From Helicobacter_D ganmani (lineage in GTDB: Bacteria; Campylobacterota; Campylobacteria; Campylobacterales; Helicobacteraceae): DNA of 24,415 nt. The stretch is taken from NCBI RefSeq assembly GCF_965138225.1, contig NZ_CBCSAX010000021.1; one strand, 5' to 3'. The notes beneath the pieces are model-generated. The model saw only the letters and a program-made list of their open reading frames with translations. It had not been told where the DNA came from and made no database searches. The translations under genes and the position numbers were made by a program. The first letter of the stretch is position 1; every line of letters starts with the position of its first letter. This document shows, one piece after another, positions 7,065 to 15,479 of the stretch.

Positions 7065-8039
7065 ATGAGAATTTTTAAAGTCTTTGGGTTATTTTTGACA
7101 ATCATAATGGCGCAAGCCAATGACTTTGAATGGGTAAAGATTTACAATGAAGGTGGCATTAAAGCACTAGAGCGCAAGATAGAATCCGTGATTCAAAGTC
7201 CTGCCTATTGGGAAGATGCCTTAAAATCACAAGATACGCGGTTTGGATATTATGAGGATTTGCAATATTTATTTATAGCAACCAAAAACAAACCGACTTT
7301 AAAGCTTTATTCTTTGGAAAACAAGCAATGGAATGAAAGACTTAATGTCAATAGTTTGGTTGGTTCTAAAGGCGGACATAAGGAGAAAGAGGGAGATTTA
7401 GCCACCCCTATTGGTGTTTATACACTTAATGCACGTTTAACAAATTTAGACCAATATTATGGACCTCTTGCTTTTAGCACAAGTTATCCTAACCTCTTTG
7501 ATAGACTTCAAAAACGCACAGGGGGTGGCATTTGGATTCACGGAATGCCTCTTAATGGTAATCGTGAGGAGCTAAATACACGCGGTTGCATTGCGATTGA
7601 AAATGATATTTTAAGCTCGGCAGACAAGATTATCAATTACAGAGATTCTTTGCTTATCACTTATAATAACAATATAAAAGAAGTGAGTAAGAGTGATTTG
7701 AGCGTATTGCTAGCTAACTTATATGCTTGGAAGGAATCTTGGAAAACGAATGATGTGAAAAAATATTTAGGATTTTATAGCCCTAATTTTGTGCGTTTTG
7801 ACGGAATGAAATTCAATGATTTCACACAAAACAAACAAAGAATCTTTGCAAAAAAAGAATCCAAACAAATTGTATTTTCTAAAATCAATATTACACCCTA
7901 CCCTAATGAAGAAAATAGGAATTTATTTAGAATCTCATTTTTTGAAGATTACAAAGCTCCAAGCTACAATTTCCATGGCAAAAAAGAACTTTATGTGGAG
8001 TTAAAAGATTCTAAAATGCAAATTTTAGTAGAGCAATAA
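7065..8039 (+). CDS. csd6: Csd6-like L,D-carboxypeptidase (YkuD domain), cell-shape factor
   Basis: The product has 324 residues from ATG 7065. TGGAG at 7055-7059 is its ribosome binding site, so the GTG at 7059 is rejected as start because it overlaps that site. An N-terminal hydrophobic stretch ending MAQA-ND looks like a signal peptide, implying a periplasmic protein. The YkuD core has GDLATPIGVY, then IWIHGMP with the catalytic His (residue 159) and TRGCIAIEN with the nucleophile Cys (175). The C-terminal third resembles the NTF2-like pocket domain of Csd6. In H. pylori, HP0518/Csd6 trims peptidoglycan tetrapeptides to tripeptides and is needed for helical shape. The same position after era supports orthology. 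Confidence 0.9.
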   Translation: MRIFKVFGLFLTIIMAQANDFEWVKIYNEGGIKALERKIESVIQSPAYWEDALKSQDTRFGYYEDLQYLFIATKNKPTLKLYSLENKQWNERLNVNSLVGSKGGHKEKEGDLATPIGVYTLNARLTNLDQYYGPLAFSTSYPNLFDRLQKRTGGGIWIHGMPLNGNREELNTRGCIAIENDILSSADKIINYRDSLLITYNNNIKEVSKSDLSVLLANLYAWKESWKTNDVKKYLGFYSPNFVRFDGMKFNDFTQNKQRIFAKKESKQIVFSKINITPYPNEENRNLFRISFFEDYKAPSYNFHGKKELYVELKDSKMQILVEQ

Positions 8040-8045
8040 AGAGAG

Positions 8046-10178
8046 ATGGCACAATTTTTTCCTCCTATTTCTGATATTTTTCTTTTTAAGATTCAGCCTA
8101 CGGAGGGGGAGCTTGCTTTACTTCGTTTTCTTGAGGTTAATTTAGATGAACATTACGAAGTTTATTTTAATCCCTATTTGAATGGCGACCGCCCAGATAT
8201 AATCATTTTAAGGAAAGAATGGGGAGCATTGATTATTGAAGTAAAAGATTGGAATCTTGAAAGCTATTTTATAGATGAGAACAAAAAATGGCGCGTACTC
8301 CACCAAAATACACTTGTCAAATCCCCAATTAGTCAAGTGTGTAAATATAAAGAAAATCTTTTTGAACTACATATTGACAATCTACTGAATTTAAAAATTA
8401 ACAATATAAAGTATTTCAATATTGTAAAATGTGCCATATATTTTCATAAAGCAACAAAAGAACAAATAAATACACTGATACAACCATTAAAAAATGACAA
8501 ATCCTTGCGTTTCAATATTGATTTATTAAGCAATGATTCCTTAACAAAAGAGAATTTTAATAAAATATTTTTCAAAACCCATTCCGCTCAAAATAAGCAA
8601 TACTTTACAGATGAGATATACAACAGCTTCAAAAGAGTGCTGACACCAACATTTCATATGCAAAATGACGGAAACTTCATAGAATACAATAAAAAACAAA
8701 AAGAAATCATCTCTAAGCCAATAAAAGAAATGAGGGTAAAAGGCGTCTTTGGTTCAGGTAAAACAACCACTCTTGTTGCAAGAGCAGTAAAGACTTATCA
8801 AAAACTAAAAATGGATAAGTTACACCCAAAGATTCTTATCTTAACCTACAATTTGACGCTTAGAAATTTTATACGTGATAAATTAATTCAAGTGCATAGG
8901 GATTTCGAAATAGCAGATTTTACCATTATTAATTACCATCAATTCATCAAAGCAGAATTAAATAATATGGAAATTGAAATGGAAATACCCCACAAAAACA
9001 AAGGAATGGAGATTGAAGAATATTATGATAAATACTACTCCAATGAACAATTATTTGCTAAAAATAAAGACAAAATTATCCCTTATGATGCTATTTATAT
9101 TGATGAAATACAAGATTATAAACGAAGTTGGATGAATATTATCAAAGATTCATTTCTCGCTCCAGAGGGAGAATATATTATTTTTGGCGATGAAAAGCAA
9201 AATATTTATGGTAATCCAATCAAAAATAAAGATATTATCACAAATATACTAGGGAGACCAACAGAATTAAAAATCTGCCACCGCTCAGATTCAAAAATTA
9301 GAGATTTGACATTAGAATTCCAAAAAACACTTTTTAGCAAGAAATATGAACTAGATAATATGGTGAATGAAAAAATAGGTGAGGGTCTCTTTGAGAAAGA
9401 AGGTTACACTAAATACACCTATTTTTTAAATATGCCCATTATCCCAACAATTTACGATATTATACGCGAAAATATATTGCACAAAATACATAATGTTTCC
9501 CCTAATGACATTACTATCCTTGGATACACTTTACCCTTATTAAGAGAGCTTGACTGCTATTATAGGATTCTATCAAGAGAAAATACCAAAACAATGTTTG
9601 AAACCACTGAAATAATGTATTTAAGCGCGCTTTCAGATAATGAAAAATGGCTTGATGCACTTAGAAACGAACTAGCAAGAAATAATTACCCCAACAACAC
9701 AAAATTATCAGACGAACAAAATATAAAAATAAAAAAATTCATTGCCCAATTATTGTCTATTGCAGAACTTTACGCAAAATATCCAGAGAAGATAGAAAAA
9801 TGCTTTAGTGAAAAATGTGAAAATTTTAAAATAGGATTCGATTTTTTTCTATCCTTTTTAAAGACAAATGCAAAAGAAATCCAAGGTTTTAGAAACAAAG
9901 TAAATAAAGCAAACTATGAAATTATACGTAGAAATAAGAAAATTCACTTTTGGATGAATTGTGGAATGCTCAAAATCTCAACCATTCATTCCTTTAAAGG
10001 TTGGGAAAGTCAAGCGGTCTTTCTTATTATAGAAGATAAAACTACAAAAAACGAATTTGATGAGTTGCTTTACACAGGCTTCACAAGAGCAAGGGAAAAT
10101 CTTGTCATTATCAATTTCGGGAATGAAGAATATCATAAAATCTTAAAACCAATGTTTGATAAAGTCAATAAGCAATAA
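8046..10178 (+). CDS. NERD-domain, UvrD-like superfamily 1 helicase
   Basis: The product has 710 residues. Residues about 20-105 form a NERD nuclease-related domain, with PDIIILRKEWGALIIEVKDW giving Asp51 and Glu65-x-Lys67. The SF1 helicase motifs follow: Q-motif glutamine near 218, Walker A VFGSGKTT (234-241), Walker B DEIQD (353-357), GDEKQNIYG (381-389, motif III), CHRSDSKI (motif IV), STIHSFKGWE (645-654, motif V) and YTGFTRARE (676-684, motif VI). It should be a DNA translocase with an attached nuclease-like domain. Its ATG follows the csd6 stop by 6 bases with a weak AGAGAG site. The gene is richer in A+T than its neighbours, with many AAA/AAT/ATT codons, which fits an accessory insertion. 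Repair or phage defence are both possible. Confidence 0.83.
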   Translation: MAQFFPPISDIFLFKIQPTEGELALLRFLEVNLDEHYEVYFNPYLNGDRPDIIILRKEWGALIIEVKDWNLESYFIDENKKWRVLHQNTLVKSPISQVCKYKENLFELHIDNLLNLKINNIKYFNIVKCAIYFHKATKEQINTLIQPLKNDKSLRFNIDLLSNDSLTKENFNKIFFKTHSAQNKQYFTDEIYNSFKRVLTPTFHMQNDGNFIEYNKKQKEIISKPIKEMRVKGVFGSGKTTTLVARAVKTYQKLKMDKLHPKILILTYNLTLRNFIRDKLIQVHRDFEIADFTIINYHQFIKAELNNMEIEMEIPHKNKGMEIEEYYDKYYSNEQLFAKNKDKIIPYDAIYIDEIQDYKRSWMNIIKDSFLAPEGEYIIFGDEKQNIYGNPIKNKDIITNILGRPTELKICHRSDSKIRDLTLEFQKTLFSKKYELDNMVNEKIGEGLFEKEGYTKYTYFLNMPIIPTIYDIIRENILHKIHNVSPNDITILGYTLPLLRELDCYYRILSRENTKTMFETTEIMYLSALSDNEKWLDALRNELARNNYPNNTKLSDEQNIKIKKFIAQLLSIAELYAKYPEKIEKCFSEKCENFKIGFDFFLSFLKTNAKEIQGFRNKVNKANYEIIRRNKKIHFWMNCGMLKISTIHSFKGWESQAVFLIIEDKTTKNEFDELLYTGFTRARENLVIINFGNEEYHKILKPMFDKVNKQ

Positions 10179-10215
10179 ATTAAGCTTGCTTTGCCATTAG
10201 TCTTGCAATGAGATT

Positions 10216-10506
10216 TTACTCAATAATCTTAGGCACAATAAAGAAATTTTCCTCTGCACTTGGAGCATTTTTAAGAATCTCTTTGGCGATTTCTAACTTG
10301 GATTCTACTTCATCTTGACGCATAGGCAATTTAGAATCCAAAGGGTTAAAAGACGCCGGAATCTTGTCCAAATCTAGCTTATTAATATTCTCAACAAAAT
10401 TTACAATCTCACTTAAATGCTTTTTTGTCTCTTCTAACTTTCCTTCTTCTAATGTAATTCCGCCCAACTTGGATAATCGGTTTAACAAATCTGTATCAAT
10501 TATCAT
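10216..10506 (-). CDS. gatC: Aspartyl/glutamyl-tRNA amidotransferase subunit C
   Basis: The product has 96 residues, the expected length. DTDLLNRLSKLGGITLEEGKL and the central IVNFVENINKLD are typical of GatC, and a conserved MRQDEV stands near residues 62-67. GatC holds GatA and GatB together in the enzyme that converts misacylated Glu-tRNA(Gln) and Asp-tRNA(Asn). Neither gatA nor gatB is in the window. Its ATG overlaps the stop of the upstream TetR-type gene (ATGA, 10503-10506), so its expression is probably tied to that regulator. It converges with the NERD helicase gene across 37 bases with no clear terminator. Confidence 0.93.
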   Translation of the reverse strand: MIIDTDLLNRLSKLGGITLEEGKLEETKKHLSEIVNFVENINKLDLDKIPASFNPLDSKLPMRQDEVESKLEIAKEILKNAPSAEENFFIVPKIIE

Positions 10507-11219
10507 TTAATTTCCTTATAATGTTTAAGATAAAGCATAAAAATTTTAATTGCACGTTTTAAGGCATATTCTATTTCACTCTCCTTTGGAGTTTGATAAT
10601 TGGAATCCATTAAAGAATACATCCAATAAGGTTCAATCACAAGGTGAATCAGTATTCTTGCACATTCTTCAACTTCCTTTTGGTCAATGTCCAAATTCAT
10701 TTCATCTTTATAAGCTTCAATGCCTTTGACAAAAAACAAATTTAAAACATTAGAGGTTTGGTTGAAAATTGTTGCAAACTTTGGATTATCATAGCATTCC
10801 AAAAGCATTAATCGCATAAAGCTTATGTTTTTAATATCAAGTATTTCACGAATCAAATGCAAACCAATATCATAAAAATACTTTTCTACCTTTAGATTGA
10901 AATTCATACTTTGGACATAAATTTTATTCAAAGATTCAATCAAATCCCTCCCGTTAAATTCCATAACCTTTGAGAATAAATCTTCTTTATTGCCAAAAAT
11001 ATTATAAATTGTCGCAAAAGAACCTCCTGTTTGCGCAACAATCATCTGAAGGCTTGTTTTTTTGTAGCCATATTTCAAAAATAACTCTGTTGCGACTTTT
11101 AGAATTTTTATTTGCTTTTGTTGCATTATCTGCATTTGGATTTTATTTGCTTTTGTTAAAACCCCTTGCGATTCTTTCTTAATAGTCTTTTTATTTGTTT
11201 TTTTTTGTATTTGCAACAT
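10503..11219 (-). CDS. TetR/AcrR-family transcriptional regulator
   Basis: The product has 238 residues. A lysine-rich extension (1-35) is followed by the TetR DNA-binding domain: ILKVATELFLKYGYKKTS, then the recognition part GGSFATIYNIFGNKEDLF around 65-82. The remaining all-helical part is the ligand-binding and dimerisation domain. The ATG at 11219 has AGAAAGG just upstream; a start near residue 29 or 32 would give a more usual TetR length but has no ribosome binding site. The gene is co-transcribed and overlapped with gatC. Its own upstream region carries a long inverted repeat (11238-11278), so it probably represses itself and perhaps the divergent rppH operon. The ligand is unknown; no efflux pump lies beside it. 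Confidence 0.88.
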   Translation of the reverse strand: MLQIQKKTNKKTIKKESQGVLTKANKIQMQIMQQKQIKILKVATELFLKYGYKKTSLQMIVAQTGGSFATIYNIFGNKEDLFSKVMEFNGRDLIESLNKIYVQSMNFNLKVEKYFYDIGLHLIREILDIKNISFMRLMLLECYDNPKFATIFNQTSNVLNLFFVKGIEAYKDEMNLDIDQKEVEECARILIHLVIEPYWMYSLMDSNYQTPKESEIEYALKRAIKIFMLYLKHYKEIK

Positions 11220-11237
11220 TAAACCTTTCTAAAATTT

Positions 11238-11278
11238 TTATAAATTAAACAATGCAAAATTATCTGTTTAACTTATAA
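11238..11278. promoter_or_regulatory. Candidate TetR operator (inverted repeat) in the tetR-rppH divergent region
   Basis: TTATAAATTAAACA (11238-11251) and TGTTTAACTTATAA (11265-11278) are inverted copies matching at 13 of 14 positions, separated by 13 bases. The site lies 19 bases upstream of the regulator's start codon and about 100 bases before rppH. The A/T composition makes an RNA hairpin role unlikely, and position and symmetry favour protein binding. Confidence 0.55.
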
Positions 11279-11377
11279 GCTAAAATTTATGATAATTTTA
11301 CAAAAATAATGAGTTAATATCAACTGCATTTAAAAACTTTTAAATTATTATTTCTAAAAATTTTTAAGGAGTAGCGA

Positions 11378-11851
11378 GTGAAAAAAGAAACCAAAACTTA
11401 CAGACCTAATGTCGCTGCTATTATCCTTTCTCCTAAATACCCCTTAACTTGTGAATTATTCATCGCAAGTCGGACAGATATTAAAAATGCTTGGCAATTT
11501 CCACAAGGTGGAATTGATAAATCTGAAACCCCAAAAGAAGCATTATTTCGGGAATTAAAAGAAGAGATTGGAACAAATAAAGTAGATATTATTGCGGAAT
11601 ATCCGGAATGGATTAGTTATGACTTTCCACCACAAGTTGTCAAAAAAATGTATCCTTATGACGGACAAATTCAGAAATATTTTCTAGTGCGATTACAAGA
11701 ACAAAGAGAGATTGATATTGACACAGAAAAGCCCGAATTTGACGCATATAAGTTTGTAGGTGTCAATGATTTATTTAATCATATTACTTATTTTAAACGT
11801 CCTGTTTATAAACAGGTTTTAGAATACTTTAAAAGAAAGGGGTATTTATAA
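11378..11851 (+). CDS. rppH: RNA pyrophosphohydrolase RppH (Nudix)
   Basis: The product has 157 residues starting at GTG 11378, with AAGGAG (11366-11371) 6 bases before it. RPNVAAIILSP and WQFPQGGID precede a complete Nudix box at residues 44-65 (G-x5-E-x7-RE-x2-EE-x-G). WISYDFPP and KYFLVRL follow, matching the RppH/NudH subfamily. RppH removes pyrophosphate from 5'-triphosphate mRNA ends and starts decay; it may also act on dinucleoside polyphosphates (the H. pylori homologue HP1228 was first called InvA/NudH). The stop overlaps the lysC start as TAATG. Confidence 0.93.
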   Translation: MKKETKTYRPNVAAIILSPKYPLTCELFIASRTDIKNAWQFPQGGIDKSETPKEALFRELKEEIGTNKVDIIAEYPEWISYDFPPQVVKKMYPYDGQIQKYFLVRLQEQREIDIDTEKPEFDAYKFVGVNDLFNHITYFKRPVYKQVLEYFKRKGYL

Positions 11852-13056
11852 TGCTAATCGTTCAGAAATATGGCGGAACAAGTGTTGGGGATTGCGAAAG
11901 AATCCAAAATGTCGCAAGACGCGTCATTGAAGCAAAAAAAGCAGGCAATGGCGTAGTGGTTGTTGTTTCTGCAATGAGCGGAGAAACGGATAAGCTATTG
12001 GGTTATACGAAGTTTTTTTCTCGTTTGCCAAATGTCCGTGAAACCGATATGGTATTAAGTGCTGGGGAACGCGTTACAAGTGCGCTTTTAGCGATTGCAT
12101 TAGAAGAGTTGGGTTACAAAGCCATCTCTTTGAGCGGGAGAGGTGCTGGAATGATAACAGACGATTCGCACACCAAAGCACGAATAGAATCCATTGACAC
12201 TGCACGTCTAAACGATTTGCTCGCCAAAGACTATATTGTCGTTGTTGCTGGATTCCAAGGCGTTACGCGCAAAGGAGAAGTTACAACGCTTGGACGAGGC
12301 GGAAGTGATTTGTCTGCAGTAGCACTTGCAGGTGCATTGCAAGCGGATTTGTGCGAAATTTACACTGATGTAGATGGTGTTTATACAACTGACCCGCGCA
12401 TTGAGCCAAAAGCTAAAAAGATTGATAAAATCAGCTATGATGAAATGCTAGAGCTCGCCTCTATGGGCGCAAAGGTGCTTTTGAATCGCTCCGTAGAAAT
12501 GGCAAAAAAACTCAATGTCAATCTTGTTACAAAAAATAGTTTTAACCACAATGAAGGAACATTAATCACAAAGGAAGAGGAAATTATGGAACACCCAATT
12601 GTAAGCGGAATCGCATTAGATAAAAATCAGGCAAGAGTAAGTATTTGCAATGTAGAAGATAGACCCGGAATCGCAGCAGAGATTTTTGGCGCATTGAGTG
12701 AGGCAAACATTAATGTGGATATGATTGTGCAAACTATTGGGAGAGACGGAAAAACCGATATAGATTTCACAATCCCTGAAGTAGAACTAGAGAATACCAA
12801 GCGTGTATTAAAGGCTTTTGAAAGCAATGTAGAAAGCATTGATTATGATAGTGATATTGCCAAAGTTTCTATTGTAGGCGTGGGTATGAAATCTCATAGT
12901 GGCGTGGCAGCAAGGGCATTCCAAGCACTTGCAGAAGACAATATTAATATTATGATGATTAGCACGAGTGAGATTAAAATCTCTATGGTGATTCGTTTAA
13001 AATACGCAGAATTAGCGATTCGCACTCTACACAATGTGTATGAACTAGACAAATAA
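11851..13056 (+). CDS. lysC: Aspartate kinase
   Basis: The product has 401 residues, the length of monofunctional aspartokinases with two ACT domains. KYGGTSVGD at the N-terminus, VVSAMSGETDKLL, TLGRGGSDLSAVALAGAL and the DVDGVYTTDPR loop form the kinase. Two ACT repeats (VEDRPGIAAEIFGALSEANINVDMI and VGMKSHSGVAARAFQALAEDNINIMMI, each cited here by its first residues) lie after about residue 255. The enzyme makes aspartyl phosphate, the first step to diaminopimelate, lysine, threonine and methionine. It is translationally coupled to rppH upstream and followed 8 bases later by hobA. A possible internal start is listed separately. Confidence 0.96.
   Translation: MLIVQKYGGTSVGDCERIQNVARRVIEAKKAGNGVVVVVSAMSGETDKLLGYTKFFSRLPNVRETDMVLSAGERVTSALLAIALEELGYKAISLSGRGAGMITDDSHTKARIESIDTARLNDLLAKDYIVVVAGFQGVTRKGEVTTLGRGGSDLSAVALAGALQADLCEIYTDVDGVYTTDPRIEPKAKKIDKISYDEMLELASMGAKVLLNRSVEMAKKLNVNLVTKNSFNHNEGTLITKEEEIMEHPIVSGIALDKNQARVSICNVEDRPGIAAEIFGALSEANINVDMIVQTIGRDGKTDIDFTIPEVELENTKRVLKAFESNVESIDYDSDIAKVSIVGVGMKSHSGVAARAFQALAEDNINIMMISTSEIKISMVIRLKYAELAIRTLHNVYELDK
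12571..12588 (+). promoter_or_regulatory. Possible internal ribosome binding site and start for a lysC beta (ACT-only) subunit
   Basis: Inside lysC, AAGGAAGAGG (12571-12580) stands 5 bases before an in-frame ATG (12586, residue 246), right at the border between kinase and ACT domains. Translation from here would give about 156 residues made of the two ACT domains, as for the in-frame beta subunit of Bacillus subtilis and Corynebacterium aspartokinase. Confidence 0.4.
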
Positions 13057-13064
13057 TCCAAATT

Positions 13065-13610
13065 ATGCAAGATTTATCTAGCTGGACATTGCAAGCTTTG
13101 CGCTATGATGCAAGCCACCCAACTTGGCTTGAAGAGCGAAAATTTGAGTGGATTCCGTTAATCAAACGCGCCTTACAAAAAATTTTCAATGGCGAGAGTA
13201 TAATTTTGATAACTGATAGAGATAGAGAATGGTTTATGAATTATGTGATTAGCTCCATCAATAAAACAAACAATCGCCCTTATGTGCCAATCATCAGCAT
13301 TCAAACACTTTTTCCTCAATTAGATAAAACACACAAAGATGAAACGGAAATTTCTTTAATTAACGATTATTTGGATAATGTCTTTTCCCAAAAATATTTT
13401 TTCTGGTATGTGGGACATAATGACACAACGCGAGCAAAGCTTGCACTAAGCCACGAAGATGGTTTTCTGTGGATATTTGATACGCGTTTGCAAAATAGCT
13501 TTACTTTACAATCCACAGATTCTCTTGTGGATATTCACTTAATGCAAATGTATAGAATCTTTAATCTAACCTTGGAAGCCGCAATGTTTGGGCGTGTAAG
13601 CTTAGATTAA
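13065..13610 (+). CDS. hobA: HobA, DnaA-interacting replication initiation regulator
   Basis: The product has 181 residues and matches H. pylori HP1230 in length, in its tryptophan-containing start MQDLSSWTLQALRYDA, and in position between lysC and holB. HobA forms a tetramer of SIS-like fold that binds the N-terminal domains of DnaA and helps it assemble at oriC; it is a functional counterpart of E. coli DiaA. The central segment FFWYVGHNDTTRAKLA and the late LQNSFTLQSTDSL are recognisable. No clear ribosome binding site precedes the ATG, so coupling to lysC, which ends 8 bases upstream, is likely. Confidence 0.9.
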   Translation: MQDLSSWTLQALRYDASHPTWLEERKFEWIPLIKRALQKIFNGESIILITDRDREWFMNYVISSINKTNNRPYVPIISIQTLFPQLDKTHKDETEISLINDYLDNVFSQKYFFWYVGHNDTTRAKLALSHEDGFLWIFDTRLQNSFTLQSTDSLVDIHLMQMYRIFNLTLEAAMFGRVSLD

Positions 13611-13622
13611 TCTAGGATTTTT

Positions 13623-14297
13623 ATGCGAGATTCTAACGCAATTCCTACTCTAAATCCCTCAAGCAATTCCAATCTTGGACGCATTTTACTTGTCAATCAC
13701 CCCATTAGTGCAGCAGGCGAATACTATGAAAAACAAAATCAGCAAAATTATCGTCTCTTTTGTGCAGAGGAATTGACGATTGAAATCTCCCGTGCGATTA
13801 TTGATGAAAGCTATATCGCAAGCGAAAAAACAAAAACCATTTTGATTGCCGCAAATTCTTTCAATATTTATGCTCAAAATGCTCTTTTAAAAATCTTAGA
13901 AGAACCTCCAAATGGAGTTATTTTTGTTCTTTATGCTAGAATGAAATCTCTGCTTCTTCCGACAATTCGTTCGCGCCTGCCCATACTCAATCACACAAAC
14001 AAACAAAAATTACCTCCTTTTGCTTTGGATATTCGCACGATAAATTTAGAAAAAATTTATTTATTTTTGAAAGAAAAACAAAAAGAAATGAATAGTAACA
14101 CCCTTAAAATAGAGATTCAAAGCCTTTATTTAGACGCGTTAAAAATTGGCTTACATTTTGATGTCAAGGAAACAAAAATATTTGAACGCGCACTGATATG
14201 GGAGCAGCAACACGAAAAATCACACCATATACTTTTGGTTTTGCTATTATTAATCTTGCGCAAGAAAAAACAAAATTTTGCTCGTCAAAACTTTTGA
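13623..14297 (+). CDS. holB: DNA polymerase III delta prime subunit
   Basis: The product has 224 residues, short for a delta prime but usual for Helicobacter. AQNALLKILEEPPNGVIFVLYA and the following PTIRSRLPIL correspond to the clamp-loader AAA+ core near the sensor 1 and SRC motifs, with the SRC cysteine replaced (SRL). There is no Walker A motif, in keeping with the non-hydrolysing delta prime role. The N-terminal residues are less conserved. AGGA lies 7 bases before the ATG. Position after hobA and before folP matches HP1231 in H. pylori. Confidence 0.88.
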   Translation: MRDSNAIPTLNPSSNSNLGRILLVNHPISAAGEYYEKQNQQNYRLFCAEELTIEISRAIIDESYIASEKTKTILIAANSFNIYAQNALLKILEEPPNGVIFVLYARMKSLLLPTIRSRLPILNHTNKQKLPPFALDIRTINLEKIYLFLKEKQKEMNSNTLKIEIQSLYLDALKIGLHFDVKETKIFERALIWEQQHEKSHHILLVLLLLILRKKKQNFARQNF

Positions 14298-14315
14298 TAG
14301 TTTAAAAGGACAACA

Positions 14316-15479
14316 ATGGCATTTGTGCAGTATTTAGAAAATTGTGAAAACGAACTTAAAAACCTCCATTGCGAAGATATAGGTTACCAAATCTTACGCA
14401 ACAAAACAAAAACCTTTTGCTTCTCTATCCAATCCCTAAAAGCACCTGCAGCAAATATTTTAAAACAAGAAGCTTTAGCAGTCGGTGCAGATTTTGCCTT
14501 GCCAAGAGATGCGATTCTTTATAAACGCGAAATTTACAATGGAATCCTAATGCTCAACCTCTCACAGAGCAAAGCACTACTAAAAAAACTTAAACTACAA
14601 CCTTTTGAATTAAAACAAGTAGCACAAGATTTGGAATCCCACCTTAAATTTCATCGTTTTAAACCTAAAATTATGGGGATTATCAATGCAACTCCCGATA
14701 GTTTTTATCAAGATTCTAGGAAAAGTGCGCAAGAGGCAAAACTAAGAATCCTAGAAATGATACAAGAGGGGGTAGAAATTATAGACATTGGCGCGGCAAG
14801 CACACGACCAGGCAGTGCTTGGGTAAGCGAAGAGGAAGAAAAAGCGCGTTTAAAAAATATTTTAGATTTCATCAAGCAAGAAAAAATCAATGAAAAAATC
14901 ATCTTAAGCATTGACACCTACACCCCAAATGTTGCAAGAATGTGTTTAGATTGTGGCTTTCATCTTATAAATGACATCACAGGATTCACCAAAAAAGAAA
15001 TGATTGAGGCTGTGCGTGGCTATGATTGTGAATGTGTTGTAATGCATATGCAAGGAAACCCAAAAGAAATGCAAAACAATCCACATTATCAAAATCTATT
15101 TGTAGAGATAGATAAATTTTTTGAAACACAAATAAAAGCATTAGAAAAATCCGGAATCTCAAAAATTATCCTAGATATTGGCATAGGATTTGGCAAGACC
15201 TTAGAACATAATTTGGCACTTATTAAGCATTTAGGGCATTTTTTGCACTTTGGTTATCCTCTTTTGGTCGGCGCAAGTCGCAAAAGTCTGATTGATAAAA
15301 TCACGCCTTGTAGTGCGGAGGAACGATTAAGCGGCACTCTTGCGATTCATTTAGAATCCCTAAAAAACGGCGCAAGCATTATTCGTTGCCACGATACAAA
15401 AGAGCATATTCAAGCACTCAAGACTTGGCTTGCCTTGCAAGAGACAAAACTTGACATTCCATCACAAGAGGTGATTTGA
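14316..15479 (+). CDS. folP: Dihydropteroate synthase with N-terminal extension
   Basis: The product has 387 residues, against about 280 for most FolP proteins. The TIM-barrel core starts near residue 117 with KIMGIINATPDSF, then DIGAASTRPGSAWVSEEEE, SIDTYTP, LINDITGF, VVMHMQGNP, DIGIGFGKT and LVGASRKS, all hallmark pterin and sulfonamide-pocket motifs. The enzyme joins p-aminobenzoate to the pterin pyrophosphate. The first 110 residues form an extra domain, also seen in H. pylori HP1232 (about 380 residues), with no recognisable function. The stop overlaps the next start (TGATG at 15477-15481). Confidence 0.94.
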   Translation: MAFVQYLENCENELKNLHCEDIGYQILRNKTKTFCFSIQSLKAPAANILKQEALAVGADFALPRDAILYKREIYNGILMLNLSQSKALLKKLKLQPFELKQVAQDLESHLKFHRFKPKIMGIINATPDSFYQDSRKSAQEAKLRILEMIQEGVEIIDIGAASTRPGSAWVSEEEEKARLKNILDFIKQEKINEKIILSIDTYTPNVARMCLDCGFHLINDITGFTKKEMIEAVRGYDCECVVMHMQGNPKEMQNNPHYQNLFVEIDKFFETQIKALEKSGISKIILDIGIGFGKTLEHNLALIKHLGHFLHFGYPLLVGASRKSLIDKITPCSAEERLSGTLAIHLESLKNGASIIRCHDTKEHIQALKTWLALQETKLDIPSQEVI

